64,000 bases of DNA from CATOSP01 sp965197545. GTDB lineage: Bacteria > Chloroflexota > Dehalococcoidia > Lucifugimonadales > UBA3495. Shown here piece after piece: positions 8,230 to 17,717 of this stretch (positions are counted from its first letter, which is position 1; the number at the start of each line of letters is the position of its first letter). A program made the translations under genes and the position numbers. The stretch spans positions 2,108,001 to 2,172,000 of the forward strand of contig CBDANJ010000008.1 in NCBI GenBank assembly GCA_965197545.1. The letters run 5' to 3'. The notes under the pieces are model-generated. The model did no database searches. It was not told the origin of the DNA and saw only the letters and a list, made by a program, of their open reading frames with translations.

Positions 8230-9063
8230 CTACCGTCTCCTGCCCCTCCGTACAATGAATCTACTGCTTGCCTTGTTCTTCTGCCTGGTCTTGTGCCCCA
8301 GCGTGGGTTTTCCGGTAGGCGACTTAGGACCGGGCATCCCAATGGGGGAGCGCCCCTCGCCGCCGCCGTGGGGGTGGTCCACCGGATTCATCGCCACACC
8401 ACGCACGTGGGGCCGTCTTCCCAGGTGGCGGCTCGCCCCGGCCTTCCCCAGGCTTTCGTTCTTGTGGTCTGGGTTGGAAAGCTGACCGACGCTGGCCCGG
8501 CAATTGAGCAGCACCCTCCGCATTTCACCCGAAGGGAGTCTGATCAGAACGTATTCGCCCTCTCTGGATAGCACCTGAGCGCCCGACCCGGCACTGCGGA
8601 CCAATTGACCTCCCCGTTGCGGGGTCAGTTCTAGGTTGTGGACCACTGTGCCCGTGGGAATGTTGCGCAACGGGAGACAATTCCCTGGGTGTATCTCAGC
8701 CTGCGGGCCGGACTCAACCCAGTCGCCCACGGACAGGGCCAGGGGGGCGAGGATGTAACTCTTCTCCCCATCCATGTAGTGGATCAGCGCGATCCGAGTC
8801 GTCCGGTTGGGGTCGTATTCGATGGAGGCCACCCGGCCCGGCACCCCGTCCTTGTGCCGCTTGAAATCGATCTTGCGGTACATCTTTCGAGGACCGCCCC
8901 CGCGATGACGGGTGGTAATCCGCCCGCGGTTGTTGCGTCCGGCATGGCTGGTTTTGGGCTCCAAAAGCGACTTTTCCGGCTTGCGTGTGGTTATCTCCTC
9001 AAAAGAGGGGCGCACCGCGTTCCGGGTCCCAGGAGTGATTGGCCTTAAATTCTTCAATGGCAT
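8230..9063 (-). CDS. rplB: 50S ribosomal protein L2
   Basis: 277-residue peptidyl-transferase-centre protein. It shows GRNNRGRITTRHRGGG, RDGVPGRVASIEYDPNRTT-type core sequence, and the key GVAMNPVDHPHGGGEGR loop with the conserved histidine. Ends one base before the S19 start. Confidence 0.98.
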   Translation of the reverse strand: MPLKNLRPITPGTRNAVRPSFEEITTRKPEKSLLEPKTSHAGRNNRGRITTRHRGGGPRKMYRKIDFKRHKDGVPGRVASIEYDPNRTTRIALIHYMDGEKSYILAPLALSVGDWVESGPQAEIHPGNCLPLRNIPTGTVVHNLELTPQRGGQLVRSAGSGAQVLSREGEYVLIRLPSGEMRRVLLNCRASVGQLSNPDHKNESLGKAGASRHLGRRPHVRGVAMNPVDHPHGGGEGRSPIGMPGPKSPTGKPTLGHKTRQKNKASSRFIVRRGRRR

Positions 9064-9081
9064 GGCAATTGTCCTTGGGGG

Positions 9082-9366
9082 CTAGAGCCCTTCGATCAGG
9101 TTGATCCGGTCCCCCGGCTTCAACGTGACCACGGCCTTCTTAACGTCGGGCTGCTTGGTGAAGCGGGAGCCGTAGCGCTTGCGCTTTCCATGGAGTTTGG
9201 TCATGTTGACGTCCAACACCGACACGCCGAAGTTGGTTTCCACGGCTTGCCTGACCTCTACTTTGTTGGCCTTCGGCGAAACGTGGAAAGTGTACTTTCC
9301 GGACTCTTGCAGGATGGTGCTTTTTTCGGTGATGGTCGGTCTTACCAGGACTTTGTGTATGTCCAT
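9082..9366 (-). CDS. rplW: 50S ribosomal protein L23
   Basis: 94-residue exit-tunnel docking protein for SRP and trigger factor. VLVRPTITEKSTILQESGKY and KANKVEVRQAVE are typical. Its start abuts the L4 stop (9367), indicating tight coupling. Confidence 0.96.
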   Translation of the reverse strand: MDIHKVLVRPTITEKSTILQESGKYTFHVSPKANKVEVRQAVETNFGVSVLDVNMTKLHGKRKRYGSRFTKQPDVKKAVVTLKPGDRINLIEGL

Positions 9367-10047
9367 CTATTCCCCCGAATCCCCGGCCTGTCCTGTGACC
9401 TTCCGCCCTCGCCTTCCGTGGGGTTCGCTGCTTAGAGCTTCTTCCGCCCATCGCACCGCATCCAGCGTGATAATCACGGTGTCGCGTTCCAGGAGTTGCT
9501 GGGCGTTCAGGAGGTTGACTGGTAAAGTCCAGACTTTCTTCAGGTTGTGGGCCGCCTGTACAACGTTATCGTCCGGGTTGCGGGTCACAAGCAGGGTGGA
9601 ACCGTTGACACCCAGGTTGGCCAGAAGGCCGACCATTGACTTGGTCTTGCCGTCGACTCCATCGGTGGAGTCCAGGCACACCAATTTGCTCTGCCTCGCC
9701 TTGTCCGACAGGACGCATTTCAGGGCCAGCCGCCGCATTCGCTTGGGCAGCGCCTTGCGGTAACTGCGCGGGTGGGGGCCAAATGCCACACCACCGTGAC
9801 GCCAGTGGGGCGCCCTGATACTGCCCTGGCGGGCCCGGCCCGTGTGCTTCTGGATCCAGGGCTTGCGCCCGCCTCCGGAAACCTCGGCCCGGGTCTTGGT
9901 GTCGTGAGTGCCTTGCCGCTTGTTGGACTGGTAGATTACCAGTGCCTGGTGAACGAGGGAGTTGTTCATCGGGACCGAAAACACCCCGTCATCCAGGTCC
10001 ACTGTATCGACCGTTTGCCCTTGCTGGTTTTTAACAGTAACTTCCAT
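9367..10047 (-). CDS. rplD: 50S ribosomal protein L4
   Basis: 226-residue protein with the usual GTHDTKTRAEVSGGGRKPW extended loop, the GRARQGSIRAPHWRHGGVAFG core, and a globular C-terminal half. The last 20 residues (SSEPHGRRGRKVTGQAGDSG) look disordered. ATG at 10047. Confidence 0.97.
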   Translation of the reverse strand: MEVTVKNQQGQTVDTVDLDDGVFSVPMNNSLVHQALVIYQSNKRQGTHDTKTRAEVSGGGRKPWIQKHTGRARQGSIRAPHWRHGGVAFGPHPRSYRKALPKRMRRLALKCVLSDKARQSKLVCLDSTDGVDGKTKSMVGLLANLGVNGSTLLVTRNPDDNVVQAAHNLKKVWTLPVNLLNAQQLLERDTVIITLDAVRWAEEALSSEPHGRRGRKVTGQAGDSGE

Positions 10048-10106
10048 AGCTAGATACCTTAGTGGGATGCCTTAGTAAGATGCCTTCAGGACTTGACTGG
10101 AATCGT

Positions 10107-10721
10107 TTACTTTGCGCGTCTGATTTGAACGAGACCGTTGGGACCGCCGGGAACCCCGCCCTTGACCAGTAGCAGGTTCCGGTCAGTGTCAACCCGGATA
10201 ATTTCCAAGCGCTTGGCCGTGGTCCGCACGTTGCCCATGTGGCCGGCCATCTTGAGGCCCTTGAACACCTTGCCCGGCGTGGTCCCGCCGCCAATGGAGC
10301 CGGGAGCGCGGGCCCGGTCGGACTGACCGTGGGTCCTGGGTCCGCCGCCGAAACCGTGGCGTTTTATGGTCCCGGCGAATCCACGTCCCTTGGACCGGCC
10401 AATGATGTCGATCTTCTCGCCTTCTTCGAATATATCCAAAGAGATGGTCTGGCCAACCTCAAACTCGCTGGGGTCGTCTGCCTTGACCTCCTTGAGGTAC
10501 CGGACGGGTTGACCGTTCCTGAGGTGGCCTCGCATGGGCTTGTTGACCTTCTTGGTCTGGCCAAACCCCAATTGGACTGCCTCGTATCCATCGTTTTCCC
10601 TGGTTTTGACTTGAGTCACGGTGCATGGGCCGGCTTCGATTACCGTCACCGGGACCACTCTTCCGTCTTCCCGGAAGACCTGGCTCATACCGATTTTTCT
10701 ACCTAAAAATCCCTGGATCAT
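10107..10721 (-). CDS. rplC: 50S ribosomal protein L3
   Basis: 204-residue protein. MIQGFLGRKIGMSQVF at the start and GHGFGGGP-type loop sequence (KRHGFGGGPRTHGQSDR) are diagnostic. I chose the ATG at 10721, which has a GAGG site 6 bases upstream; a TTG four codons earlier is possible but gives an atypical N-terminus. Confidence 0.96.
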   Translation of the reverse strand: MIQGFLGRKIGMSQVFREDGRVVPVTVIEAGPCTVTQVKTRENDGYEAVQLGFGQTKKVNKPMRGHLRNGQPVRYLKEVKADDPSEFEVGQTISLDIFEEGEKIDIIGRSKGRGFAGTIKRHGFGGGPRTHGQSDRARAPGSIGGGTTPGKVFKGLKMAGHMGNVRTTAKRLEIIRVDTDRNLLLVKGGVPGGPNGLVQIRRAK

Positions 10722-10763
10722 GAGGTTCCTCAAACTTCCTAAATTGTTCCAAATATGGAAGGT

Positions 10764-11075
10764 CTACAGCTTGATCGAGATATCAACCCCGGCGGGCAGG
10801 TTCAACCGCGTCAGGGAGTCGATAGTCTTGGATGTGGGTTCCAATATGTCGATGAGCCGCTTGTGGGTGCGAATCTCGAAGTGCTCACGCGAGTCCTTGT
10901 CCACGTGAGGACTCCGGATTACGCAGAACCGCCGTATATGAGTCGGTAGCGGGACCGGCCCCGCTACCCTAGCGCCTGTCCGCTCTGCCGTCTCCACGAT
11001 CTGGCCAGCAGACAGGTCGAGCATTTTGTGATCGAATGCCTTGAGAATTATTCGTACTTTCTGCCTGGTGACCAT
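10764..11075 (-). CDS. rpsJ: 30S ribosomal protein S10
   Basis: 103-residue protein, also the antitermination factor NusE. VRIILKAFDHKMLD at the start and the SPHVDKDSREHFEIRTHKR loop are characteristic. It follows fusA directly, without the tuf gene found between them in many bacteria. Confidence 0.97.
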   Translation of the reverse strand: MVTRQKVRIILKAFDHKMLDLSAGQIVETAERTGARVAGPVPLPTHIRRFCVIRSPHVDKDSREHFEIRTHKRLIDILEPTSKTIDSLTRLNLPAGVDISIKL

Positions 11076-11103
11076 TTTCCCCCAATCTCGGTTGGACGGC
11101 GCC

Positions 11104-13191
11104 CTATCTAAGGTTGCCGATGGTTCGCAGCACGTTTTCTGCTACCGGCTCGTAATGTTTGAATTCCATTGAATAGGTCGCGCGGCCGCTGGTAATAGAG
11201 CGCAGCGCGGTGGTGTAGGCAAAGGTCTCACCCAGGGGCAACATGGCCCTGGCCACCTGGACGTCTCCTTGGCCCTCGATGTTTCGGATCTGTGCCCGGC
11301 GTGTTCCCAGATCGGCCAGCACGTCCCCCAGGGTTTCTCCAGGGCAGACGACTTCCAGATCGACTATGGGTTCTAGCAGGACTGGTTTCCCCCTGGGTAC
11401 CCCCTCGCGAATGGCCAACATCCCGGCGCTGTTGAAGGCGATCTCCGAGGAGTCCACGGGATGGAAGCTGCCGTCAACCAGGGTTACCTTGATATCCACC
11501 AGCGGGAACCCTCCGATGGAGCCGTTATCGAGTGCTTGCCTAACGCCCTTCTCCACCGCCGGGATGAACTGCCGGGGAATCACGCCCCCGACGATCTTGT
11601 CTTCGTAAATGACACCCGAACCCCGCTCCAGCGGCTCCAGTTCCAGCCATACATGACCGAACTGGCCGTGTCCGCCGGTCTGCCGCACGAAACGGCCCTC
11701 GACGCGGACTGGCTGGGTTATGGTCTCCCGGTAGGACACCCTTGGCCTCCCGACATTCGCCTCCACGTCGAACTCGCGCCGCATCCGGTCCACCAAGACT
11801 TCCAGATGCAACTCGCCCATGCCGGCCATAACGGTCTGGCCGGTTTCGTCGTCGTACCTGACGATGAAAGTGGGATCCTCGTCCGACAGCTTCCGCAGAG
11901 CCTGACCAAGGCGGTCTTGGTCGACCCGGGTGGCAGGTTCGATGGCCACTGAGACCACCGGTTCCGGAAAGTGCGGCGGCTCCAAGATGACCGGATGGGG
12001 TCCGCTGCAGATAGTGTCCCCGGTGAAGGTGTCCTTCAGTCCAACCACAGCGCAAATGTTGCCCGCCTCAATGGACTCAAGCTCTTCTCTACGGTTGGCG
12101 TGCATCAAGATGAGCCGCCCCAACCGTTCCCGCGCCTTTTTGGTTACGTTGTAGACCGAGCGGCCTGAATGTTCCTTGCCGGAATAGACCCGGAGAAACA
12201 CCAACCTGCCTACGAAGGGGTCGGTCGCCACCTTAAAAGCGAGGGCGGCGAATTCGCCGTCCTCGTCTGGGTGCCTTAGTTGTGTCTCGCCGGTATTCGG
12301 CTCAATAGCCTCGACGGCGGGAATATCTTGAGGCGAAGGCAAATAATCGATCACCGCGTCCAAGAGGGGATGTATGCCCTTGCTCGTAGTCGCGCTGCCG
12401 CAGAGGACGGGAACCAGGCTGCGCTCGATGGTGGCACGGCGCAGGGCGCGGCGCAGGTCTTTCGCGTCGATGTCCTCGCCTTCCAGGTAGCGGATCAAGA
12501 GGGCCTCGTCGGTCTCGACGATCTTCTCGATCATGCTCTGGCGGTAGCGTTCGTATTCCTCTTCGTAATCAGTCGGTACCGGCACCAACTGGGGGACGTC
12601 CGAGCTGCTGCCGCGGCGGCCTCCGTCGGGATAGACCATGGCGACGCCGCCGAGCAGGTCGATTACGCCCTGGAACTCCGCTTCCTCGCCGATGGGCAAT
12701 TGCAGGGCAACGGGGTTCGCGCCGAGGCGTCTCCGGACCGATTCTATGGTGCGTTCATAGCTCGCGCCGACCCGGTCCATCTTGTTGACGAAACAGATGC
12801 GCGGGACCTCGTAGGTGTTGGCCTGACGCCAAACGGTCTCGGACTGGGACTGTACCCCCGCCACGGCGTCCAGGACGACCACTCCGCCGTCGAGGACCCG
12901 CAGGCTGCGTTCTACTTCCGCTGTGAAGTCAACGTGGCCGGGGGTATCGATGATGTTGACCCGGTGGTCCCGCCAGAACGCGGTGGTGGCTGCGGCGGTA
13001 ATGGTGATGCCCCGTTCCCTTTCCTGAGGCATCCAGTCCATTGCCGTCGTACCCTCGTCAACCTCGCCAACCCTGTGGATACGGCCAGTGACGAATAGAA
13101 CGCGCTCGGTGACGGTGGTCTTTCCGGCGTCGATATGTGCAATGAATCCAATGTTGCGGATCTTGCTAATAGGTATGCTGGTTTCAATCAT
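11104..13191 (-). CDS. fusA: Elongation factor G
   Basis: Translocation GTPase of 695 residues, normal full length. G1 AHIDAGKTTVTER, switch II DTPGHVDF, and NKMD (G4) are visible in the N-terminal third. The domain IV tip (SVYNV/VSYRE region) and the C-terminal ARAMLPLGETFAYTTALRS stretch are intact. It lies between S7 and S10; only one fusA is in the window. Confidence 0.98.
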   Translation of the reverse strand: MIETSIPISKIRNIGFIAHIDAGKTTVTERVLFVTGRIHRVGEVDEGTTAMDWMPQERERGITITAAATTAFWRDHRVNIIDTPGHVDFTAEVERSLRVLDGGVVVLDAVAGVQSQSETVWRQANTYEVPRICFVNKMDRVGASYERTIESVRRRLGANPVALQLPIGEEAEFQGVIDLLGGVAMVYPDGGRRGSSSDVPQLVPVPTDYEEEYERYRQSMIEKIVETDEALLIRYLEGEDIDAKDLRRALRRATIERSLVPVLCGSATTSKGIHPLLDAVIDYLPSPQDIPAVEAIEPNTGETQLRHPDEDGEFAALAFKVATDPFVGRLVFLRVYSGKEHSGRSVYNVTKKARERLGRLILMHANRREELESIEAGNICAVVGLKDTFTGDTICSGPHPVILEPPHFPEPVVSVAIEPATRVDQDRLGQALRKLSDEDPTFIVRYDDETGQTVMAGMGELHLEVLVDRMRREFDVEANVGRPRVSYRETITQPVRVEGRFVRQTGGHGQFGHVWLELEPLERGSGVIYEDKIVGGVIPRQFIPAVEKGVRQALDNGSIGGFPLVDIKVTLVDGSFHPVDSSEIAFNSAGMLAIREGVPRGKPVLLEPIVDLEVVCPGETLGDVLADLGTRRAQIRNIEGQGDVQVARAMLPLGETFAYTTALRSITSGRATYSMEFKHYEPVAENVLRTIGNLR

Positions 13192-13214
13192 AGGTTGGAC
13201 CGTGGACGCGACCC

Positions 13215-13685
13215 TTACCTCCGGTAGTTGACGAAGGCGCGGTTAGCCTCGGCCATACGGTGTAATTCTTCCTTACGGCGGACCGCGGACCCTTCACCTC
13301 GGGAGGCATCCATCAGTTCATCGGCTAGACCCCGGCGCATCGGCACGCCCTTACGCGACCTTGCGCCCCGTATCAGCCAGCGGATCGCCAAGGCCTCGCT
13401 ACGGCTGGGCCGCAACTCCGTGGGGACCTGGTAAGTCGCTCCGCCGACCCGTTTGGGCCTAACTTCCACCGCAGGGGTTGCGTTCCGCATCGCCAGTTGG
13501 AACACTTCCAGCGGCTCGCGGTTCGACTGCTCCCTGATGAGGTCGAATGCGGTGTATAGGATGCGCTGCGCGGTGGTCTTTTTACCGCGCTGCATCACAC
13601 AGTTAATGAACCGTGACAGTTCCACGTTTTGGTAAATTGGATCGGGAGCGACTATGCGCCGCTCTGGCCGCCTTCTTCTGGACAT
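13215..13685 (-). CDS. rpsG: 30S ribosomal protein S7
   Basis: 156-residue head protein that nucleates 30S assembly. RRRRPERRIVAPDPIYQN at the start and the VRPKRVGGATYQVP loop identify it. ATG at 13685, between S12 and fusA. Confidence 0.97.
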   Translation of the reverse strand: MSRRRRPERRIVAPDPIYQNVELSRFINCVMQRGKKTTAQRILYTAFDLIREQSNREPLEVFQLAMRNATPAVEVRPKRVGGATYQVPTELRPSRSEALAIRWLIRGARSRKGVPMRRGLADELMDASRGEGSAVRRKEELHRMAEANRAFVNYRR

Positions 13686-13750
13686 ATTTTATTCCGCCTT
13701 GTATCGGTTGCAAAGGCTCAAGGAAAGCCGGGAGTGTAAGCCCCGGGGCT

Positions 13751-14176
13751 CTAGGCCCCGGTGGAACGCGGACGGTCCGCCCCGTACTTGCTCCGCCCGC
13801 GGCGTCTGTCCTGCACACCTTCGCAGTCAAGCGCGCTGCGGATTACGTGGTAGCGGACACCCGGAAGGTCCTTGACCCGGCCGCCCCTTATCAGCACGAC
13901 CGAGTGTTCCTGGAGGTTGTGGCCCTCTCCGCCAATGTAGGCGGTGACCTCAACCCCGTTGGTCAATCTGACACGGGCTATCTTTCGGAGCGCCGAGTTG
14001 GGCTTCTTCGGCGTCATCGTGCGGACCTGGATGCAAACTCCCCGTCTCTGGGGGCATCCGGGCCCATATCTGGTCCGGTTGCGTAGCGAGTTCTGCACAT
14101 AGTGCAATGCGGGAGCCTTGGTCTTCTTGCGGACCGCGCGGCGCCCCTTCCTCACCAATTGGTTGACAGTAGGCAT
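13751..14176 (-). CDS. rpsL: 30S ribosomal protein S12
   Basis: 141-residue decoding-centre protein. MPTVNQLVRKGR at the start; TPKKPNSALRK and the PGVRYHVIRSALD region are intact, and the streptomycin-associated lysines look wild type. I chose the ATG at 14176, with a GAGG site 8 bases upstream. The upstream in-frame TTG at 14224 lies at or before the predicted transcription start. First gene of the long ribosomal operon. Confidence 0.97.
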   Translation of the reverse strand: MPTVNQLVRKGRRAVRKKTKAPALHYVQNSLRNRTRYGPGCPQRRGVCIQVRTMTPKKPNSALRKIARVRLTNGVEVTAYIGGEGHNLQEHSVVLIRGGRVKDLPGVRYHVIRSALDCEGVQDRRRGRSKYGADRPRSTGA

Positions 14177-14214
14177 AGGTCTTTCCTCGCCAATCAAGTT
14201 GACAGCAATTAGGT

Positions 14215-14243
14215 ACTCTATCAACCAACCTATCTGATGTCAA
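14215..14243 (-). promoter_or_regulatory. Predicted sigma-70-type promoter of the ribosomal operon
   Basis: On the minus strand a perfect TTGACA (-35, 14238-14243) is followed after 17 bases by TAGAGT (-10, 14215-14220). Transcription would start near 14207, about 30 bases before the S12 ATG. The same region holds a GTTGACA/TGTCAAC inverted pair. No other promoter of similar quality is obvious upstream of S12. Confidence 0.7.
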
Positions 14244-14284
14244 CCCGATTTTGGGCCGGTAAGTGTTCAGAGTTAGCAACGGTG

Positions 14285-14548
14285 ACGGAACGTTCACGGA
14301 TAATCTCCCCCTCTCGCAAAAGGGGGATTTCTGTCTTTCCGGCTAACGCAGTTGCGAGGACCGGGGTCATCTCAACCCGGATATTTCAACCAGAGATTGC
14401 CACGGTTGGAGATGTGCAGCGCACCCGTTAGCGGCTCTATCCGGAGTGGGAGAAATCCCCCCAACCCCATTTTGCGAAAGTGGGGCTCTCCCTCCCTCAA
14501 GACTGAACAGTTACTGGATTAGGAGGACATTGACAAAGAACGTTCCGT
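14285..14548. repeat. Possible non-autonomous element with 11-base inverted ends
   Basis: ACGGAACGTTC at 14285-14295 recurs inverted as GAACGTTCCGT at 14538-14548. Inside are complementary C-run/G-run stretches with a TCGCAAAAG-like centre (near 14309-14333 and 14452-14487) that resemble the core of the repeat at 28345. No coding sequence is evident in the whole 14244-14708 gap. No clear target duplication flanks it, so the call is tentative. Confidence 0.35.
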
Positions 14549-14708
14549 GAATGGTGCTCAGGAAACCGGCGCTAGGGGGTTCAACCAACCCCTAGCATCC
14601 CCGACAAGGCACTAGAGAGTTCTGAGCATTACATTTGATAGGCGCTCCAACCTCCGAGGTGGGGATCGTGCGGCGGCCAAGAGGTCGTTCTTTTCTTTAG
14701 TTTCTGTC

Positions 14709-15467
14709 CTAACCTGGGAAAGCTGAAACCTCTAATGGTAAGTCGTTCAGGTCCATTTCAGTTCGTGTTGTTTCAACATTGCCTTTTTCAACCAACAATA
14801 TGGACATGCAAACTTGGGAGTATTGCGTATCCGCCATATCCGATACCTCATGGAAATAGCCGGTGCCTCTCAAAGCTCGCGGGCGGGGTTCCAAGTTCAA
14901 TAAGCAACTGATTACTTGATCGGCGTCGCTGACGACATAGGGAACTACCGCTTCCTGCTCCTGACCGTCGAACTGGATTCGATAGCGAGAATCTTGGAGA
15001 TCTTCTTGTCTTGCAATATCCTTTAGCAGGCGCATATCCGCCAACACGAACCTGCTGGATACCCGGTACATCTCCTCCCATACTTCCTGGTATCGAGGTT
15101 CGATAACCAGGACGCTAGTGCAATGGACCAAGTCGAAGGTCCCATCTCCGAAAGGGATTGCTCCCCCGTCGGCCACCTCAAACCGGGCGTCCTGGTAGGT
15201 CTGACGGGCCAGGTCGACAGCGGGCCCGGCTATGTCTATTCCAGTATAGTCAAGGGTTGGTTCGAGGGTACGCATGATGTTGAAGAATCCGCCAGAGGCA
15301 CATCCCACATCCAGCACTTTAATCCCAGGAAACAAAACTCTAGGCAAAAAAACTCGCTCGGATGGGTAAAGGTCGGACACTTCACGCCGATGTTTGGAGT
15401 AATATTCGATGGCGCTCGGCTGGGACCATGCCTTAGCATATTCCAAAATGCACCTTCTGCTGTTCAA
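14709..15467 (-). CDS. SAM-dependent class I methyltransferase
   Basis: 252 residues. Motif I of the Rossmann methyltransferase fold is clear (VLDVGCASGGFFN, about residues 50-62), followed by the acidic motif II (YTGIDIAGPAVDLAR) and the motif III/IV area (FGDGTFDLVHC). The substrate cannot be read from sequence. It is the last gene of the surface-decoration cassette, 50 bases after the LicC-like gene, so methylation of a small head group or a sugar is a reasonable guess. The start is uncertain: TTG at 15467 is the best available codon, and the frame stays open back to the stop of the upstream gene. Confidence 0.8.
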   Translation of the reverse strand: MNSRRCILEYAKAWSQPSAIEYYSKHRREVSDLYPSERVFLPRVLFPGIKVLDVGCASGGFFNIMRTLEPTLDYTGIDIAGPAVDLARQTYQDARFEVADGGAIPFGDGTFDLVHCTSVLVIEPRYQEVWEEMYRVSSRFVLADMRLLKDIARQEDLQDSRYRIQFDGQEQEAVVPYVVSDADQVISCLLNLEPRPRALRGTGYFHEVSDMADTQYSQVCMSILLVEKGNVETTRTEMDLNDLPLEVSAFPG

Positions 15468-15519
15468 GAGTTCGCCGGCATTAAACGCCCGCCGGTTTCC
15501 TGTGGTGGCGAAGATAGCG

Positions 15520-16284
15520 TTAACTAGGAGCTTTCTCGGGGTTCAGAGTCTCCGCCCCGAAAAGGTTTTTGGCTGCTTGAAGGTCTTCCAAGGTATCAAT
15601 CTCCACCCACTTGTCGGGTGCGGCGCAAAGAACGGCCAAGCGCAGGGAGCCCTGAGAAATCAGATCGGCGAAGACTGCCTCATAATATAGATCGTGCCGC
15701 TCCTTTGCTACCTGGAAATCCAGTTGAGGAACTATCTTGCACTGTAAAGACTCTTGGGACAATTTATAAATATTTACTGTCTTGAGGGCGGATGCGTAGT
15801 CGAAATCATCCCCCTGGTGTGCTTTAAGGACCATCCTGCTGGCCCAGCGACCATCGGCCTGGATAACCGTTCCATCCATGGAAGGCTGAAATCTTTCGAC
15901 GATAGCAACGTCCCGTTCAGGCGCTTGAGCTAGTCTCTGTAACAACCCGGGTTCGAAAACTAGGTCCCCTTCCAGCAAGAGCGCCTGGTTATCCAGGTGT
16001 TGTCGTGCTAACCACAGGGAGTAGATGTTGTTAGTGCGATCATAAATAGGGTTCTGAACGTAGTGTATGTTCATGTCGCCATATCTAGTTCCGTACCTGT
16101 CAGAGACTAATTCTGAAAGATAACCCACCACGATGATTACGTCTCGGACGCCTACCGTCGACAATGCCTCTAGCTGATGCTCCAGAATGGGTTTAGCGTT
16201 GACCGGGACCAGACATTTTGGGGCGGACAAGGTGATGGGGCGCAGCCGCGTGCCCATGCCTGCGGCAAGAATTATTGCCTTCAT
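15520..16284 (-). CDS. LicC-like nucleotidyltransferase (NTP transferase family)
   Basis: 254 residues. The N-terminal nucleotide-binding signature IILAAGMGTRLRPIT with APKCLVPV (Lys anchoring the phosphate) is clear, followed by NNIYSLWLAR and the acidic LLLEGDLVFE (metal site). This pattern is typical of sugar-phosphate and choline-phosphate cytidylyltransferases such as LicC. Its start overlaps the stop of the upstream PLP enzyme (ATGA), so the two are co-translated. With a LicD-like gene upstream, CDP activation of an amino-alcohol phosphate is the likeliest role; a sugar-phosphate substrate is possible. Confidence 0.75.
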   Translation of the reverse strand: MKAIILAAGMGTRLRPITLSAPKCLVPVNAKPILEHQLEALSTVGVRDVIIVVGYLSELVSDRYGTRYGDMNIHYVQNPIYDRTNNIYSLWLARQHLDNQALLLEGDLVFEPGLLQRLAQAPERDVAIVERFQPSMDGTVIQADGRWASRMVLKAHQGDDFDYASALKTVNIYKLSQESLQCKIVPQLDFQVAKERHDLYYEAVFADLISQGSLRLAVLCAAPDKWVEIDTLEDLQAAKNLFGAETLNPEKAPS

Positions 16285-17396
16285 CCCCTACCTCCCCTGG
16301 CGCGCTCTGGATGTCCGGAAGACGGTTCGGCGTGTAGTCCGTGCAGGGCAGCTACCAGAGCCGCATTGTCCCCTTTGGTGCGGGAGGCAATCCGTATGTA
16401 GGAGTCCTCCAGCCCCTCCTTCCGGCCGCAATTATTGACCAGGATCTTGTACTGGTCGAATAAAGCTGAGGTTAATCCCTCGCCGGTGAATCCGGACAGG
16501 ACCCGGCACAAGACAAAGTTGCCTTGGGTCGGGAAAGGATGGAGGTAGGGCACTCCGCCAAGTTGTTGAAACAGGAGATGGGTCGCTTCCCGCACCCTCA
16601 AGCACGAAACCGCGAACTCCTCTTGGTACTCTCCGTAATGGCGTAAGAAGAACTGGGCTATAGAATTGATGTTCCAGATGGGGAGGTCCTGCCGCAGCTG
16701 CTTGACCCGCTCACCGTCCCCGGATACAGCATACCCTAAACGAAGTCCCGGGATTCCGTAATTCTTCGATAGGCTCTTCAACACGACCAAGTTCGGAAAT
16801 TCGAGTACGAGGTTCAATGCCGCTTGGTCCGACTCCGCGGTTACGAACTCAATGAATGAGTCGTCTACCAGCACCAGGTCTAGGTCCCTGAGTTCTTCCA
16901 GCAAAAAGGTAAGGTCAGATTTGGAGATAAGGGAGCCAGTGGGGTTGTTGGGCCGGATCAGTACAGCCGCATTGGACCGCGTTTCTCTCACGTGACATAC
17001 AAACGCTTCCGGGTCAAGTTCGAATTCGCCGTGAAGGCGGAAGGGACTAACTTTCCTGCCCGAGTTCGTGGCCCGGTTGGTAAACTCATTGAATGTAGGC
17101 ACAGGGATGGCCAGGTTCTGGACGAATCGATTGACCAAAACGTCTATCAATTCACTAGCGCCGTTGCCGACCACTACCTCGTTCTCAGTTAATCCCAAGG
17201 GGTCCGCCAGCAATGATGAGATGTACCAGTTGGTCGACGGATAAGCCTTGACCAATTCAGCCAAATGTACGCCCAGGTCCTCCAAGAGAGTCTCAGGGGG
17301 GAAAAAGGGGTTGGTCATATAACAAAAATCTTTGACTTCGAAGTCCCAAAATCCGCCGTACAAAGAGCTCAAATATTCTACGGTCTGGCCGGGCAT
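16281..17396 (-). CDS. PLP-dependent class I/II aminotransferase (HisC/CobD-like)
   Basis: 371 residues from the ATG at 17396, chosen because GGAGG lies 5 bases upstream; the frame is open to 17522 but without support. Fold type I PLP features: NPNNPTG-like motif as RPNNPTG, LVDDSFIEF (aspartate contacting the cofactor), and the Schiff-base lysine in LKSLSKNYGIPGLRLGY. The SLSKNYGIPGLRLGY form resembles both histidinol-phosphate aminotransferase and CobD-type amino-acid-phosphate decarboxylases. A dedicated hisC is present elsewhere (39751), so this copy probably serves the cassette with the LicC-like and LicD-like genes. Confidence 0.75.
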   Translation of the reverse strand: MPGQTVEYLSSLYGGFWDFEVKDFCYMTNPFFPPETLLEDLGVHLAELVKAYPSTNWYISSLLADPLGLTENEVVVGNGASELIDVLVNRFVQNLAIPVPTFNEFTNRATNSGRKVSPFRLHGEFELDPEAFVCHVRETRSNAAVLIRPNNPTGSLISKSDLTFLLEELRDLDLVLVDDSFIEFVTAESDQAALNLVLEFPNLVVLKSLSKNYGIPGLRLGYAVSGDGERVKQLRQDLPIWNINSIAQFFLRHYGEYQEEFAVSCLRVREATHLLFQQLGGVPYLHPFPTQGNFVLCRVLSGFTGEGLTSALFDQYKILVNNCGRKEGLEDSYIRIASRTKGDNAALVAALHGLHAEPSSGHPERARGGRG

Positions 17397-17717
17397 CGAT
17401 TCCTCCAACAGGACACGAAACACGATTCTTGTTGCCCTAAACGACTTTCGGAAACCCAGATAGGCTCCCAGCGGGCCATGGGAATAAGAGGAGCGAGCTA
17501 CGTACCGACAGGCTAAAGACACCTCGGGGGCGAACCGAGCCGTCCCAAATGCAAATTACGCAGGTTAAACCGAAAACTTAATTCATGAAGCGCGATTCAG
17601 ATGTTCAGAAATGCGGATTCACGAGACAACATTGGCGAGAACCAGACGTTTAACATCTATCTGGCTATATCAATACCCTAATTGATTGGAAGTGTCAACT
17701 CGGGAGGCCAATTGATT

